A stretch of DNA of 64,000 bases from positions 4,254,751 to 4,318,750 of the forward strand of contig CM034608.1 of NCBI GenBank assembly GCA_020091685.1, in the 5' to 3' direction. Both the position numbers and the translations under genes were made by a program. This document shows, piece by piece, positions 16,561 to 28,700 of the stretch (positions within the stretch are counted from its first letter, which is position 1; each line of letters begins with the position of its first letter). The notes below the pieces were generated by a model that searched no databases, was not told the DNA's origin, and saw nothing but the letters and a program-made list of their open reading frames with translations. Origin of the DNA: Lutjanus erythropterus. Its lineage: Eukaryota; Chordata; Actinopteri; Lutjaniformes; Lutjanidae.

Positions 16561-18109
16561 TTTCACAATAAATGCGATAGACAATAACAAAAATAAACGT
16601 ATATTTTACAAAATATATAAAATAAAATGGAATAACAAATGAAGTTAAAAGAAAAGAAAAGAAAACAGCATAAAATAAAATAAAAAGAGGTAGCTGGGAT
16701 CATTGTCCACAAATGTTAGCTAAGTTTCTCAAGACTATGCTGCGTTAGCTAGGTAGCAGTTTGTCCATGTTAGCAAGCAAGCTAACATCAGCTAACATTA
16801 CCCAGCTAATACCACAGTACATTGGGCAATTGGGCGCATACTAATTCTGTCTTCTCCAGTTTCAACAGATATCAGTTTTATACATTTCAGTGGTTAACGT
16901 TGTAAGAAAGTGTACGGCTGCCATATAGTTCTGATATTAAAAGTTTACTGTTATAACAAGAAACTTTTTCTTATTTAAACAATATACTATTTATTTTGTT
17001 CAATTGTGAAATGTTTCATATTAAAACAATATTGTCAAAATATAATGGTGTATGCTAAAACATTTCAATTTATAATGTGAAATTATAATGTGAAACATTC
17101 TGAAATGTTTCACGGCATAAATAGTACATTGTTAGTAATGTGTTGTATAATGTGATAAGTTTGTATGTCGTAATGAGTTGAAAACTAGATGTTACGATAC
17201 TTGCGATGCTTTGATATTTTTCTTCCCAATACTGATTCCGATACTTTACAAATTGGCAAGTACCGAGTACCAATCCGATACAAGTGATAGCCTACATATG
17301 ACTTTTTTAAACAGCTTATATACTGGTATCCTTTAATGGATATGATATGATTCTATCTTTGTTTCTTTGTATGGCCTGGCTCAGGTTAAACCCCTTGTTA
17401 AACTTGAACAAATACATACAGACTTTGCCACTGAACATGACTTTGCCACCTTGCGGAAAAATTTTACTTATTGGGACTCTGCTGGTAAGTAGCAGGGTCC
17501 TGTTTGAGGATTAATGAATTATATGGCACCACCTCTGTGCAAATTTGTATACTCACTTTTAGCCAGCATTTTAGACAGTTTGGAGAATGCAGTGGTGATA
17601 CAGGAACGATAATACAGGAGTGTAGAACATGTAGTCAATTGAATCATTATATTATAGAAATTCTGCACAAATTCAAATGTGATGGATCACAGTTTCAGCC
17701 CTCTTTAGCATGAGTTGCTTTTTCTGCCAAATCATTCAAAATTACACAATGAAATGGTTTCTATATAATTAAGAACTATCAAAGTATTTTTAGCCCATTT
17801 TGACCCATTTTTCCATTCATTGCCCTTTTTCTATTTTACCCTCTCTTTTTTTAAAATAACTACCATTTATTTTATTTACAAACACACTTTATTTTTTAAT
17901 TAATTAATATAATTTATTTAATGCTTTTAATTTACAAGTTTGTGAAATTTTATTTAAACCATTTATTAACTTTTTGTGAATGTAAAATCTAAAATCAGAA
18001 TCTGCAGTAAATATAAATAAACACTGAGCAAATCATGGTTATAAAATACATTAAAGCAAACACTGAGAATAAAAATGGAGGATGTGAGAAAGAAGTCGAA
18101 GTCAAACAC

Positions 18110-18310
18110 ACAGCTCTTATTTTTCGTTACCGCCTCACTTCCGGCCGTATTGCTGCGGACCTGACACTTCTCAGTCCCTCTCCCCGCCCCTCGCTTGTTC
18201 TGCCAAATAGTGCAACCGAGAGCAAATACAAGGACACCGACTGGCGCATTACGCTGTTTTTCCCTGCGTAATAGTGATCCGTCCTGCTGTTGAATGCGAC
18301 AGTGCAGGAG
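18110..18310. promoter_or_regulatory. second, smaller CpG-rich promoter-like island
   Basis: It contains an ETS-like CACTTCCGG near 18138, a GC box (CCCCGCCCC at about 18182) and several CpGs, followed by an AGAC/GACA-rich purine run at 18305-18385. No gene starting here was recognised. It may be an alternative Spindlin promoter or belong to an unseen non-coding RNA. Confidence 0.35.
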
Positions 18311-18599
18311 ACAGAGAGAGAGAGGGAGAAACAGACAGACAGTCAGAGAGACAGACAGACTGACAATGACAACCAGACAGACAGATGTAGGCAATCAGTT
18401 CAGCCAGTTGATGACTTAAAAAAAATAAGTTGTATGATCAATTTTCTGTCTGGGCAGTTATTAAGCAACATTTTCTTATTTAAGAAATAATGGTGCTGCC
18501 TTCAAAGTCTGTTGGATTCATCAAAACCACACATTTACATTGTTTTATCTATATGTTTTGGTCAATCTGAATAATAACTTTTTTTATCTCAAAGATTAT

Positions 18600-19075
18600 G
18601 ATTACTGTCACAATTATGAAAAAATATGTAATGATTACAACCTGATTCAAAAAAAGAAACTATAAAACATACACATTAACAAAATGAATGATTTGAAAAT
18701 CCTTTTCAACCTATATTCAGTTGAATACAGTAAAAAGACAAGATATGTGTGGGCTGATTCATTTTATTTTTTTTTTGTAAATATACACTCATTCTGCAAT
18801 GTACCTGCAACACATTTCAAAAAAGTTGGTACAGAGGCATGTTTACTACAAGTTTTCAAAGTGAAATTGTTTTCCATTCTTGCTGACAGTCTGGGGCTCC
18901 ATAATGCGTCACATTTTCAGTAGGAGACAGGTCTGGACTGCAGGCAGGTCAGTCTGTTGTAACACGAGCAGAAAGTGTCTTGGCATTGTCCTGCTGAGAT
19001 AAACAGGCACGTCCCTGAAACAGACGTCTGGATGGCAGCATATGTCGCTCCAAAAATGGTGACATCACATCAGGG
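18600..19075. mobile_element. fragment of a common fish dispersed repeat
   Basis: Phrases such as gacaggtctggactgcaggc, cttggcattgtcctgctga and ggatggcagcatatg, preceded by acacatttcaaaaaagttgg, match from memory a repeat found in very many fish genomes. The element class cannot be fixed from this piece. Confidence 0.45.
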
Positions 19076-20170
19076 ATGGGAATGGATACATTATTTATTG
19101 ATATGAATTCCATTAGCAATTCTGCTCATCAGTCTGATTCTTTATTTTTAGATTTTCTTAGTCAAAAAAAAAAATCTGCTAAGCCTGCCTGTGTGGGGCC
19201 AATTTTATGAAAACCAGAGGTGGGAAGTAACTAAGTACAAATACTTTGTTATTGTAATTAAGTACAGTTTTCAAGTATCTGTGCCTGAGTATTAATTTTC
19301 TTGAAAACTTTTTACTTTCACTCTCTACATTTGAACACAAATAAATACTTTCTACTCCTGCCATTTTCAAAACAGGCTATTTACTTTGTTTTTGTTGCAT
19401 TTGAATTATTTGATTATTTTATTTTCATTTGCTTTCCCAACATAAAGATGGATTTCAACCTACATATATGGAACAATAACGCATAGAAAAAATGATTCCC
19501 TGGCAGATCAGTGCATATCACACACAATGGGTGTAACAAAATAAAAAAGACATAACAACAGACATAACAAAAGAGACTTAAGACTACAAAGATGTAACAA
19601 GCAAAAAAACAATATAAAGGATGCAAGAAGACAGAAAAGGACATAACAAAAGTGATTTAACATGACTGAAAAGATGCAACGACATAAAAAAAACATAAAA
19701 AAGATAAAAAGATGGAAAACAACATAAAAGACACTTTTACTGCAGTAAAGAAACTTCTACTTTTGCCACCTCTGATTATAATATATATTTACCCTTGGTA
19801 CAGAAATGCTCCTTGGTTAGGAAGTATTGGCATTTGTGTGTAGAGCGTTCGAACATTCCTGGAATTTAAGCCCATGTTGCACAGACAGATGTTTCAGCGT
19901 GTTGCTGGTGTTTCCATCCTGACTTGAAAGTATCATTTTACAGACATTATAACTGGAAATTGTTTTCATCTTTCTTTGTGAAATGATGCCACACTTTGGA
20001 CCATTTCTCCCTCTCCGCCATGACTTCCACCTCTCAATTGGAACCCGTTTGTGATTCCCATCCCCGCTTCATAGAAGATCATAGAAGTTACCCATGATGC
20101 CGAAGGCACAAATACTGGTGGATGTGTTAGAAAAATGCAGCATAAGTGCCCCAATGTGACATGTAACATT

Positions 20171-20385
20171 ATAAGGTGCCCTGTAGGATGTCCTTCCAGT
20201 GGACAAAACATGGTTAAATGCCCTGTCAGGTGCCCTTTCAGTAACAAAATGTGAAAAAAAAGTCCTGTAGGGTGTCCTTCCAGTGGGCAAAACATGAAAA
20301 ATTGCCTTGTAGGGTTCTCCTCCAGTGGACAGAATCTGATAAAGTTCCCTCTATGATGTTCTTCCAGTGGACAAAACGTGACTAA
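20171..20385. repeat. minisatellite of about 58-base units
   Basis: Four units each carry ccctgtaggatgtcc / ttccagtggacaaaac with variations (20180-20385). No ORF is conserved across units. It ends at a fish MITE-type end (gatagttcacccaaaaatga at about 20391). Confidence 0.65.
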
Positions 20386-22223
20386 AGCGATAGTTCACCC
20401 AAAAATGAAATTTCACTCAATATCTCCTCACCCCTGTGCTGATGTGAGGATGGGTGAACATCTCCCGTTCACAAAACACTCCCGGAGCTTCAGCGGAAAA
20501 CAGCGTTGCAGCCAAATCCAGTACAATTGAAGTGAACGGTGCTCGGGCCCAGAGAAATCCATAGAAGTTCTTTGTGCTGTTGATATACTACATTTTTCCA
20601 TACAACACAGAAAATGAAAGACCTGAAACACAGTCCTACATGTGGTAGCCGCTATTTGTCCCTTGGCTCTACTGCCCACACTCCACAGTGAGCTTTAGGG
20701 ACATGAAACAACTAGAGCTTCAAGCCCCTTGTGGACCGACACTACCCAGTAATTCAACACAGGCCTCAACAACCTTGAGACATTATGTAGGACAGTGTCA
20801 GAGAGCCATTAGTTGACTTAGTCTGACATGACTCATGCTGGCTTTAAGTCAGATCTACAGCTACTGTTCAGTCACATAGCCTATATAATATACATCACAC
20901 ATGCATGTTACTCTGCTTCCAGCTCTGCTGCTGGGAGTTAAAGAGACAGCGCGGCCTGCAGCAGCTGTGCAGCTCTTCATGGTTCAGTGGTTTGTTCAAA
21001 CACGAAAAAAAAACATGTCAAAATGGTCGACGCCCTGTTGTCAACTCTCAGTTGGACTCAGCTTCATAAACAGACAAGACAATGAGTAAAAATACAACTG
21101 GGTATTAAATTAAGATTTACTGCCTCGCATTCTCTTCTTCACTAAACTGTAGAACTACATAACCCATAATGCACTGCAAAACTGAACTGGAGGCGTAGAA
21201 GCTCACAGACGTCTTTTTGATGTCTCAACATATTTGATACTCTTTTCTTCAGTTACTTTGTTAGTCACAAATATTAAAAGTACCAGAAAGTATGCCATCC
21301 CTAGTACTACATTAGTACTTCAGTGGTAACCATGGTAACTGTCATCTATCCTGTTTGCCATGGTACACTGCAAAGAAATGCTTTTGTCAAATGTTGAGTC
21401 CTAAAATGAGATATTCTTATTTCTTTTGGTTGAATGTTCTAAACTACTTACAGACCCATGAGTAGTGAGTACTTACGTAATAAAGTAGTAATGACTCCTG
21501 GGTCATATAACACCCACCTTCAAACTCGGCCTTCGTTTTGATCTCAGCTACAACAGCATGCTGACAGGTGCTGCAGCTTGAGTGTTCCCCTCAAGATGGT
21601 CTCTAGTTTGTGTAATAGCCCTTTATTTTTTCATTATTTATTTTTCTGTATTTTTTTTCTTTTTTTTGAGTTCTTACTTCACCATCAGTAATTCAATCAG
21701 TTTATTAACAATGAGCAACTTTGAGAAAAAAGTGGTCACGTAGAAGAAACTGCCATAAAAAAATTTATACATTAATATTATTTTCCACTTTGACTGAATT
21801 CTTTTTTTAACCAACACCTGCCTTGATCAGTAACACCAAATATTCATTCATTTTCAGAATTGTAACCCTTTAAATGCCAGTTTTTGTTGCTTAATACCCC
21901 TGTTGTTTTTTTCTGAAAAAAAAAAAACCACAAGAAATGTATTATTTTCCATATTCTAAATGCTAATGGGATTGTGTCAATGATGAGCAACACCTTTTCA
22001 GGCTTTAATAGTTTTTTTACAGTGTCAAATAAAAAAAATAAATAAAAAAAACTTACTCAGCACCTACAGGACGAAAAATCGTCACTGTAAAAAAAAAAAA
22101 CTGCCATAAAGAATATCTACATTAATAAGTTCTCCCATCACTGATCAATCAATTAATCAATCAAATGATGTACACTCAACAGTACATGATACAAACTTTT
22201 AGCATTCTTTTATGCAAAATATT

Positions 22224-22229
22224 TTTATT
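22224..22229 (-). terminator. candidate polyadenylation signal of the kelch gene
   Basis: AATAAA on the minus strand (TTTATT on plus), about 355 bases downstream of the kelch stop codon and past the tetranucleotide array. It gives a short, plausible 3' UTR. Confidence 0.5.
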
Positions 22230-22362
22230 GAAAGAAAGTTTAATGCATAAAGAGCGATGTTTCTCAAACATATAACATAACAGACACGTATTTGTATCTG
22301 ATCCACATCCTGATGTAAACATCGTCATGAACAAACATGAAAAAGGAAAACAGGGACAACAC

Positions 22363-22428
22363 CATCCATCCATCTATCTATCTATCTATCTACCTATCTA
22401 TCTGTTTGTCTGTCTGTCTGTCTGTCTA

Positions 22429-22497
<69 letters not shown>

Positions 22498-22516
22498 GTG
22501 TCTGTCTGTCTATCTA

Positions 22517-22582
<66 letters not shown>
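22363..22582. repeat. TCTA/TCTG (GATA/CAGA) tetranucleotide array
   Basis: About 220 bases of alternating tcta and tctg blocks with a few single-base changes. On the minus strand it starts directly after the kelch gene stop codon, so it forms the first part of that 3' UTR. It produces long artificial open frames of Cys/Leu/Ser/Val. Confidence 0.9.
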
Positions 22583-22583
<1 letters not shown>

Positions 22584-22698
22584 CACATTCCTTTGAACTG
22601 TTGCATGATGGACAGAAGATGTTCGCTGCGTTTCTGGATGCTGCTCTGCTCCTCCTTCAGCCTCTCCTGCTCCTGCAAGACCTCCTCCTGAGGAGGAC

Positions 22699-22729
<31 letters not shown>

Positions 22730-25700
22730 GGCAGACAACCCACAATAAAGAAATCATCCTGAGGGCCAGACGGAAAGTCTGTACAACAAGAAATTGAAAA
22801 CAGCTTATGTGTAGTGTGTGTGTGTGTGTGTGCGTGTGTGTGTGTGTGTGTGTTTACTGACTCTGAGTCTGCAGAGCTCCCTCCTCTCGCGGTCGTTCTC
22901 CTCGGCTCTCGCTCGGAGCCACGCCTCGTTTTGGGAGCGGTGTCTGTCCAGCATCTCCTGCAGCTCCTGACGTACACACATCAAATTTATCTCTTAATAC
23001 GACAAAACATCACAAAAATGATGCCCAGATGTTCCTGTTTTCCTGATTGAGCATGCTAACGTATCAAAAAGCATTTAGCATTAGCATGTTACAGTAACAA
23101 AAAACATTTCTATAGAGTTTTATTTTTGAATTTAAAGAAGAAATATGAAAGAGCCTAGCGTTTGAGTCAAAGATGGTATGTTTAATAAGGCACACTCTGG
23201 AGTTAGAGTTCAGTGACTGCCTGCTTCACTGCCTGCCAGACTCCATTAACATTTTGCTCGATTTAACCGTTAAAACATATACTCCTTCTTAAAGATAATT
23301 AATGATTCTGCAAACATTCAGCCTTAAATTTACCTCTAATAAATATGAAACAAGCAAACAAAAAGAGACTGAAAGGAGAACATTCTGGTTGTTGTGTTGT
23401 TGTAGAAGAAGCCAGTATGTCAACTAACCATGTTGACTTAATCTCATAGTCGGATGACACATTATGGTCATTTTAAAATTTAGTACAGTAAATATATTTC
23501 ATATTTATCCTTTTAATGGAGTAGTTGAGATTAGAATAGATCAGATGATCTTAGATTAGACTCTTCAGAATCAGAATCAGATTTACTGCTAAATAGATTT
23601 CACATACAAGGACTTTGCCTTGGTATTTTGGTGCATAACAATAAACATAGTAAAACAAGAAGGAAGTATTTGATGGCACAAATTGGATTAGATTTATAGT
23701 TAGATTAGAGTAGACTAGACTGACAGAGTGGATAAAATTAGATTTGATGAGTTAGATTGAGATTAAACTGGATTAAGGCAGTGATGAACCTGTTGCTGTT
23801 GTTGTCTGAGGACTTCATGAGCTCCTTTGTCTCTTTGCAGAGCAGCAGCAGCTTTAGACAACTCTGATTTTTCTCTGGAACAAAGAAATATTGCTGTCAA
23901 GAAATCAATACAAGTCGGCATATGTGTGGAAATATGTGTGGTCAATCAGTTAATCAGTCAACCAAGTGATCTCTTCAAAATGACCCCAACTGCATCAGTT
24001 TTCCCCTGAAATTACTTTTACAAATGGTGGGTACATCTCTATAAGACATTCTTAATACTTGTGGTGGCATTTATAGTCACACGTGAACAAAGGTAAACAA
24101 ACGTGTACATGTACCGATCCAGTTTCTGGAACTCCTGATCCAGCAGAGTGAAGGCTGTCTGGATCATTTTCATGGCCTGATCTCGAACTGCGCTGAAGTC
24201 TCTGTGGACAAACACCTGCTGGAGGGAGCATTAAACTACTTGAGTTATTATTAGTCTGAGCAGATACCATGTTTCAACATGAGGACCAACCACCAGGACT
24301 ACTGCTACAGAGACTGCTGGAGTTCATCTGGACTTCACTTGATACCTTCTCCCAAGCCCCACAGACTCCCTGCTAACACTAAGTTGTCGCAGGAACGTAG
24401 TTGCAATGTAATTTCTGCAAAGTTCTACATTGCTGGATCATCACATGTGATGCTGTAGCAACACACCAAGGGAAATTCCAGAGTGTCATTGACAGTGTAA
24501 GGCCAAGTGTAATGTTGCAGTAACATCGCTGCATTGTAATGTTGTAGTAATGTTGCTGCGACGTCATGTTTAAAGAGTAATGTTGCAGTAATGCTACTTC
24601 CACATTGTGTGTTATGTGTAAGGTTACTGCATCGTAACATTTAAAGTGTAATGTTGCAGTAATGTTGCTGCACAGTAGTGTTTTTAATGTAATATTGCAG
24701 TAACATCACTGCAATCTAATTTTGTTGTGTATTGTTGCTACAACGTTGTGTTTTACAGTAACATCACTGCAACGTAATATTTAAAAGGTAATGTTAAAGT
24801 AACATTGTTGCCATGTAACTTTTTATGTGTAATATTTCAGTAATGTTGCTGCACTGTAGTGTTTTAAGTGTGATGTTGCTGTAACATCGATGCAATGTAA
24901 TGTTGAAAGGGTAATATTGCATAGTGTTTTGAGTCTAATGTTGCAGTAGGGTCACTACATGAATGAACCAACACAGTCACAATGTTTCAGCGACTTTCTG
25001 TGTTTGTAGGGTCACTGTACAAAGTGTGCATGTGTGTTCATCACCTGTGCATTAGCCGCTGTGTTCCTGGACTGGCTGGACGGAACAGAGTCACTCAGCT
25101 CGTAGCGGACGTTGGGAACCTTCGTGGGAGTGAAGCTGTTAACAGTCAAAGGCAGAATGAAACCAAAGTGTTAAAACTGAGAGGAGAGACTCAAACAGAG
25201 CGTGACATGAGGCTGAAACTGCAGACACACACACACACTGCACACAGATGAAACAGAAACACAGTTGTGTACAGCAGCTGCTGACCTGTGGCTCACTCCC
25301 TGCAGACCAAACTCTGACAGGATCTCCTTCATCACTGCGGAGAAAAAGTCGAGCAGCACCTTCAGGACAAACCTTGCATTTTAGGTCTTCTGTTGGGAAA
25401 GCTCTAAGAATAGCCAAATCATCAGGATGTGATTTGTTCTGCCCAACACTTTCATCGTTTCTGTAGTGGATGCTGCAGTCTTTAGGCATTAGTGTTAAAG
25501 GGATAGTTTGGTTTATTTGACTTGGGCTTATATGAGGTACTTATCCATAGTCACCTACAGTAGATGGTGGTCGACACCCCCAGTTTGGAGAAGCAGTAAC
25601 AGGAGTACAGATGTAGGAAGCTAAGCAACATACTGCAGCAGGGTCAGCAGCAAAATGTATGTTAGACTCCTAAAAAAATCAATATCAGTTTCAGTGTATG

Positions 25701-28700
25701 TTATATTTAGAATATTTTTACCTCTTCACCTCACTGTCAGACAGACTTTTCTGACAGGAAACCTCTGTGATATAAGTCAAATATCAGTCTCTCCAAAGCC
25801 ACCACACTCCTTTGTGTAATATTGCAGTAACATTGCTGCAATGTAGCGCTTTGTTATGTTACAGTGATGTTGCTGCAATGTAATATTTTAAGTGTAATAT
25901 TGCAGTGACAAATATTTTAAGTGTAATATTGCAGTAACATTGCTGCAACATTTTTTAAGTAGCATTTTAAATGTTATGTTGCAGAAACATTATTTTAGCC
26001 ACCTAAAGAGAATCAGTATCAGTTGAAGTGCACGCTGTCTTTCACCTCTTTACTTTGCTGTCAGACATCTTTTTCTGACAGGACACTGCTCTGAGACAAA
26101 TATTGCTCCCTCCAAAGCAACCAGACTCCTGTGGCAAAATCAGTCATTTAACCTCACAGAACACAGGAGACTGTGGTCTACCGCTGGCTCGATCAGTTAG
26201 TTTATTTCTGTTATTGTGTGACTTCTGTGTTTTAAAAGGTTGGTTCAAAATCACTGTAGTCACACAATAACACAAACTAGCTGATCAAGGCAGCAGTACA
26301 CCAACAACTCCTGTACTCTAAGAGATAAAATGACTGTTTTTGTTTAAGGAGTCTGGTTGCTTTGGAGAGAGTGATATTTTGATGATATAACAGCAGTTTC
26401 TGATGGCAAAGTAAATCTACTATCGGTAATACACTGACTTTGAATAATGGATCCAACCTTTAATTCAACCTTTTAATGTCATCAAACAAAATAAATATGA
26501 ATAATATACCTGGTTGTCTCTCTGAGGGGTTAATGAGTTTCATCACCTTCAGGTCATTAAACTCCTGCTCTTCATTCTTCCCTCCAAATACAAACAGCTG
26601 TCAACCAAAAGAAGAAAAAAAAATACAGAAAATGTTTATTTTAAATGATAAGACATGATTATGATAAAAAATGCTATAATGTTAAGACGTTCAGTGGCAG
26701 ACTGACGTGGCTGTGGAGGATGAAGGCGGTGTGTCCATGGCGACGGGCCGGAGGGATCCCGACATACAGAGGAACCTTCCACTTCATCTTGGCTGGACAG
26801 ACACAGTGTGAGATATGTGTGGATCCTTTATTTGTTTTATTTGTCAGTTAATCCGCAGCGTCTCACTCACCGATGCTGAGTTTATGGATTTCATTGGAAG
26901 ACGACACCGTGTCGTCCTCATTTGTGCTTTTGCCACCAAACAGGTAGATATCCTGCACGGGATTTAATATGAGGAAAAATTATGAAAAGTCAGTAGAATT
27001 ATAATAAACTACAGTGGAGAAATAATTCATAAAAGTGATACAAATACTTCTATTTCTATTACTGTATACATATGTACAATTATTTTTGTATTATATAGAC
27101 TTGTTATATAGATCTTGCCTTGTGTCTTGTTGTTTTTTATACCCTGGTCTAAATCATAAAAGCAACTGTACATTCATGTAGTGACAATTAATTTCTTTGA
27201 AGTGCAATACACCAGTGCATGTGTGTGTGTGTACTTTATCATGGTGTGCAGTCAGTGTTTGTCCACTGCAGGCTGCAGGTGATTCTCCCTTCACCTCCCA
27301 TTTCTGCCAAACCAGGTTGTCTAAAATCAGGAGAAACACTGAGGTCAGAAGTAAGAAGAATCATCTGTAGAGATCACACATTAGAACTGTTTGAACTTTG
27401 GAGTGTGTTAAACTTTTTAAGAACCATATTTCTGTATGGAAGTCCAGGACTAAAGCAGTGTTATGTTAACAATAAGCAGGTTTGGGGAGTAAAGGATTAT
27501 ATATAACAGGATTATCTGAATACAAAAAAGGTAACTGTATTCCATTACAGTTAAAATAAAATTATTATTTGTAGGATTACAATTTCAAAAATGCACAGTG
27601 CACACAGCCTCTACTGAAAAATGTTTCACTGGGTGGAAATGTCACCATTTTTTGTCTTTAAATCAATCAATCAATAAATAAATTACACACAACAAAGGAA
27701 GGAACAGCTGGACAAACTAATAAACCTCACAATGAACATAAAAGACTTACAGCTGCAACGATTAATCTACTCTTAATGAACTATTAAATTGATCTGCATC
27801 TATTTTGATAATCAATTTATTGTTTTGAGTCATTTTTGAAGAAAATAGTAAAAATCTTCAGTTTTCTTTACTCTTCTCTGACAGAAAACTGAACATTTTT
27901 AAGTTGTAGATAATACAAGACTTGTGAGGACATCATCCTGGACTTCAGGAAACATTTTACACCATTTTCTGATATTTCTTGACCAAACAACTAATGCATT
28001 AATTGACAAAATAATCGACTGATTAATCAATGATTAAAATGCAACAGTAAAAACACTATATTAGGCTAAACAATTTCACCATTTCTTATATTGAGGTTAT
28101 CCAAAAGTAACAGAAAGTAATCAGGTTACATTACTTTATTCTTGTGATAACAGGATTATGTTAATGACTAATTTTTTCGGACAGGTAATTAGTAACTGTA
28201 TTGGATTACATTGTTATATTAACCCTCCCAACCCTGACTATAAGGTGTCACTTTATAATATGAAATGTTTCATGTAATAACAAGATAAAACAAGTTAAGT
28301 TAGTATGTCGTAATAACATAAAAACATCTTGTTTTAACCATAAACATTTCACAATATGATGAGATACTGATCTCTTTCAATTTTTCTGGAGTGCACTGAC
28401 TAATATCTCTGACTATATTCACTGTGTGTTACAGTACCATCCTAACGTACCATTTAGTATGCTTTAGTACATCCCAGTACGTAGTATGTCAAAGGCCATG
28501 TGCCAAAAATACCAGGATGTCCTCTTGCATCTGGCTGCTTTTGGCAGTATGCAAACCAGCATGCTTCTCTGGTTATTCTGACCCACAATCCTCTGTGCAA
28601 GAGAGTCAAGTACAAGGCACAATGTAATGAGGAAGTAGTGTGTCCCAACTGTAAGCATGCTGCATGTAACAGTTTGAACTTTGTAAGGTCAGCTGCAGCA

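Larger units (their letters stand above)
16561..22200. other. intergenic region between the Spindlin promoter and the kelch gene 3' end
   Basis: No gene was recognised. The contents are the second CpG island, low-complexity AT tracts, the dispersed repeat at 18.6 kb, the minisatellite at 20.2 kb and assorted MITE ends. Confidence 0.5.

Noticed and set aside
22327..22762. Long open frames of Cys/Leu/Ser/Val and Ile/Tyr across 22.3-22.8 kb
   Set aside because: Translation of the TCTA/TCTG tetranucleotide array; on the other strand the same region is the kelch stop codon and 3' UTR.
24385..24970. Regularly spaced repeats that could suggest a CRISPR array
   Set aside because: Units are degenerate, vary in spacing and have no unique spacers; this is a eukaryotic minisatellite inside an intron.
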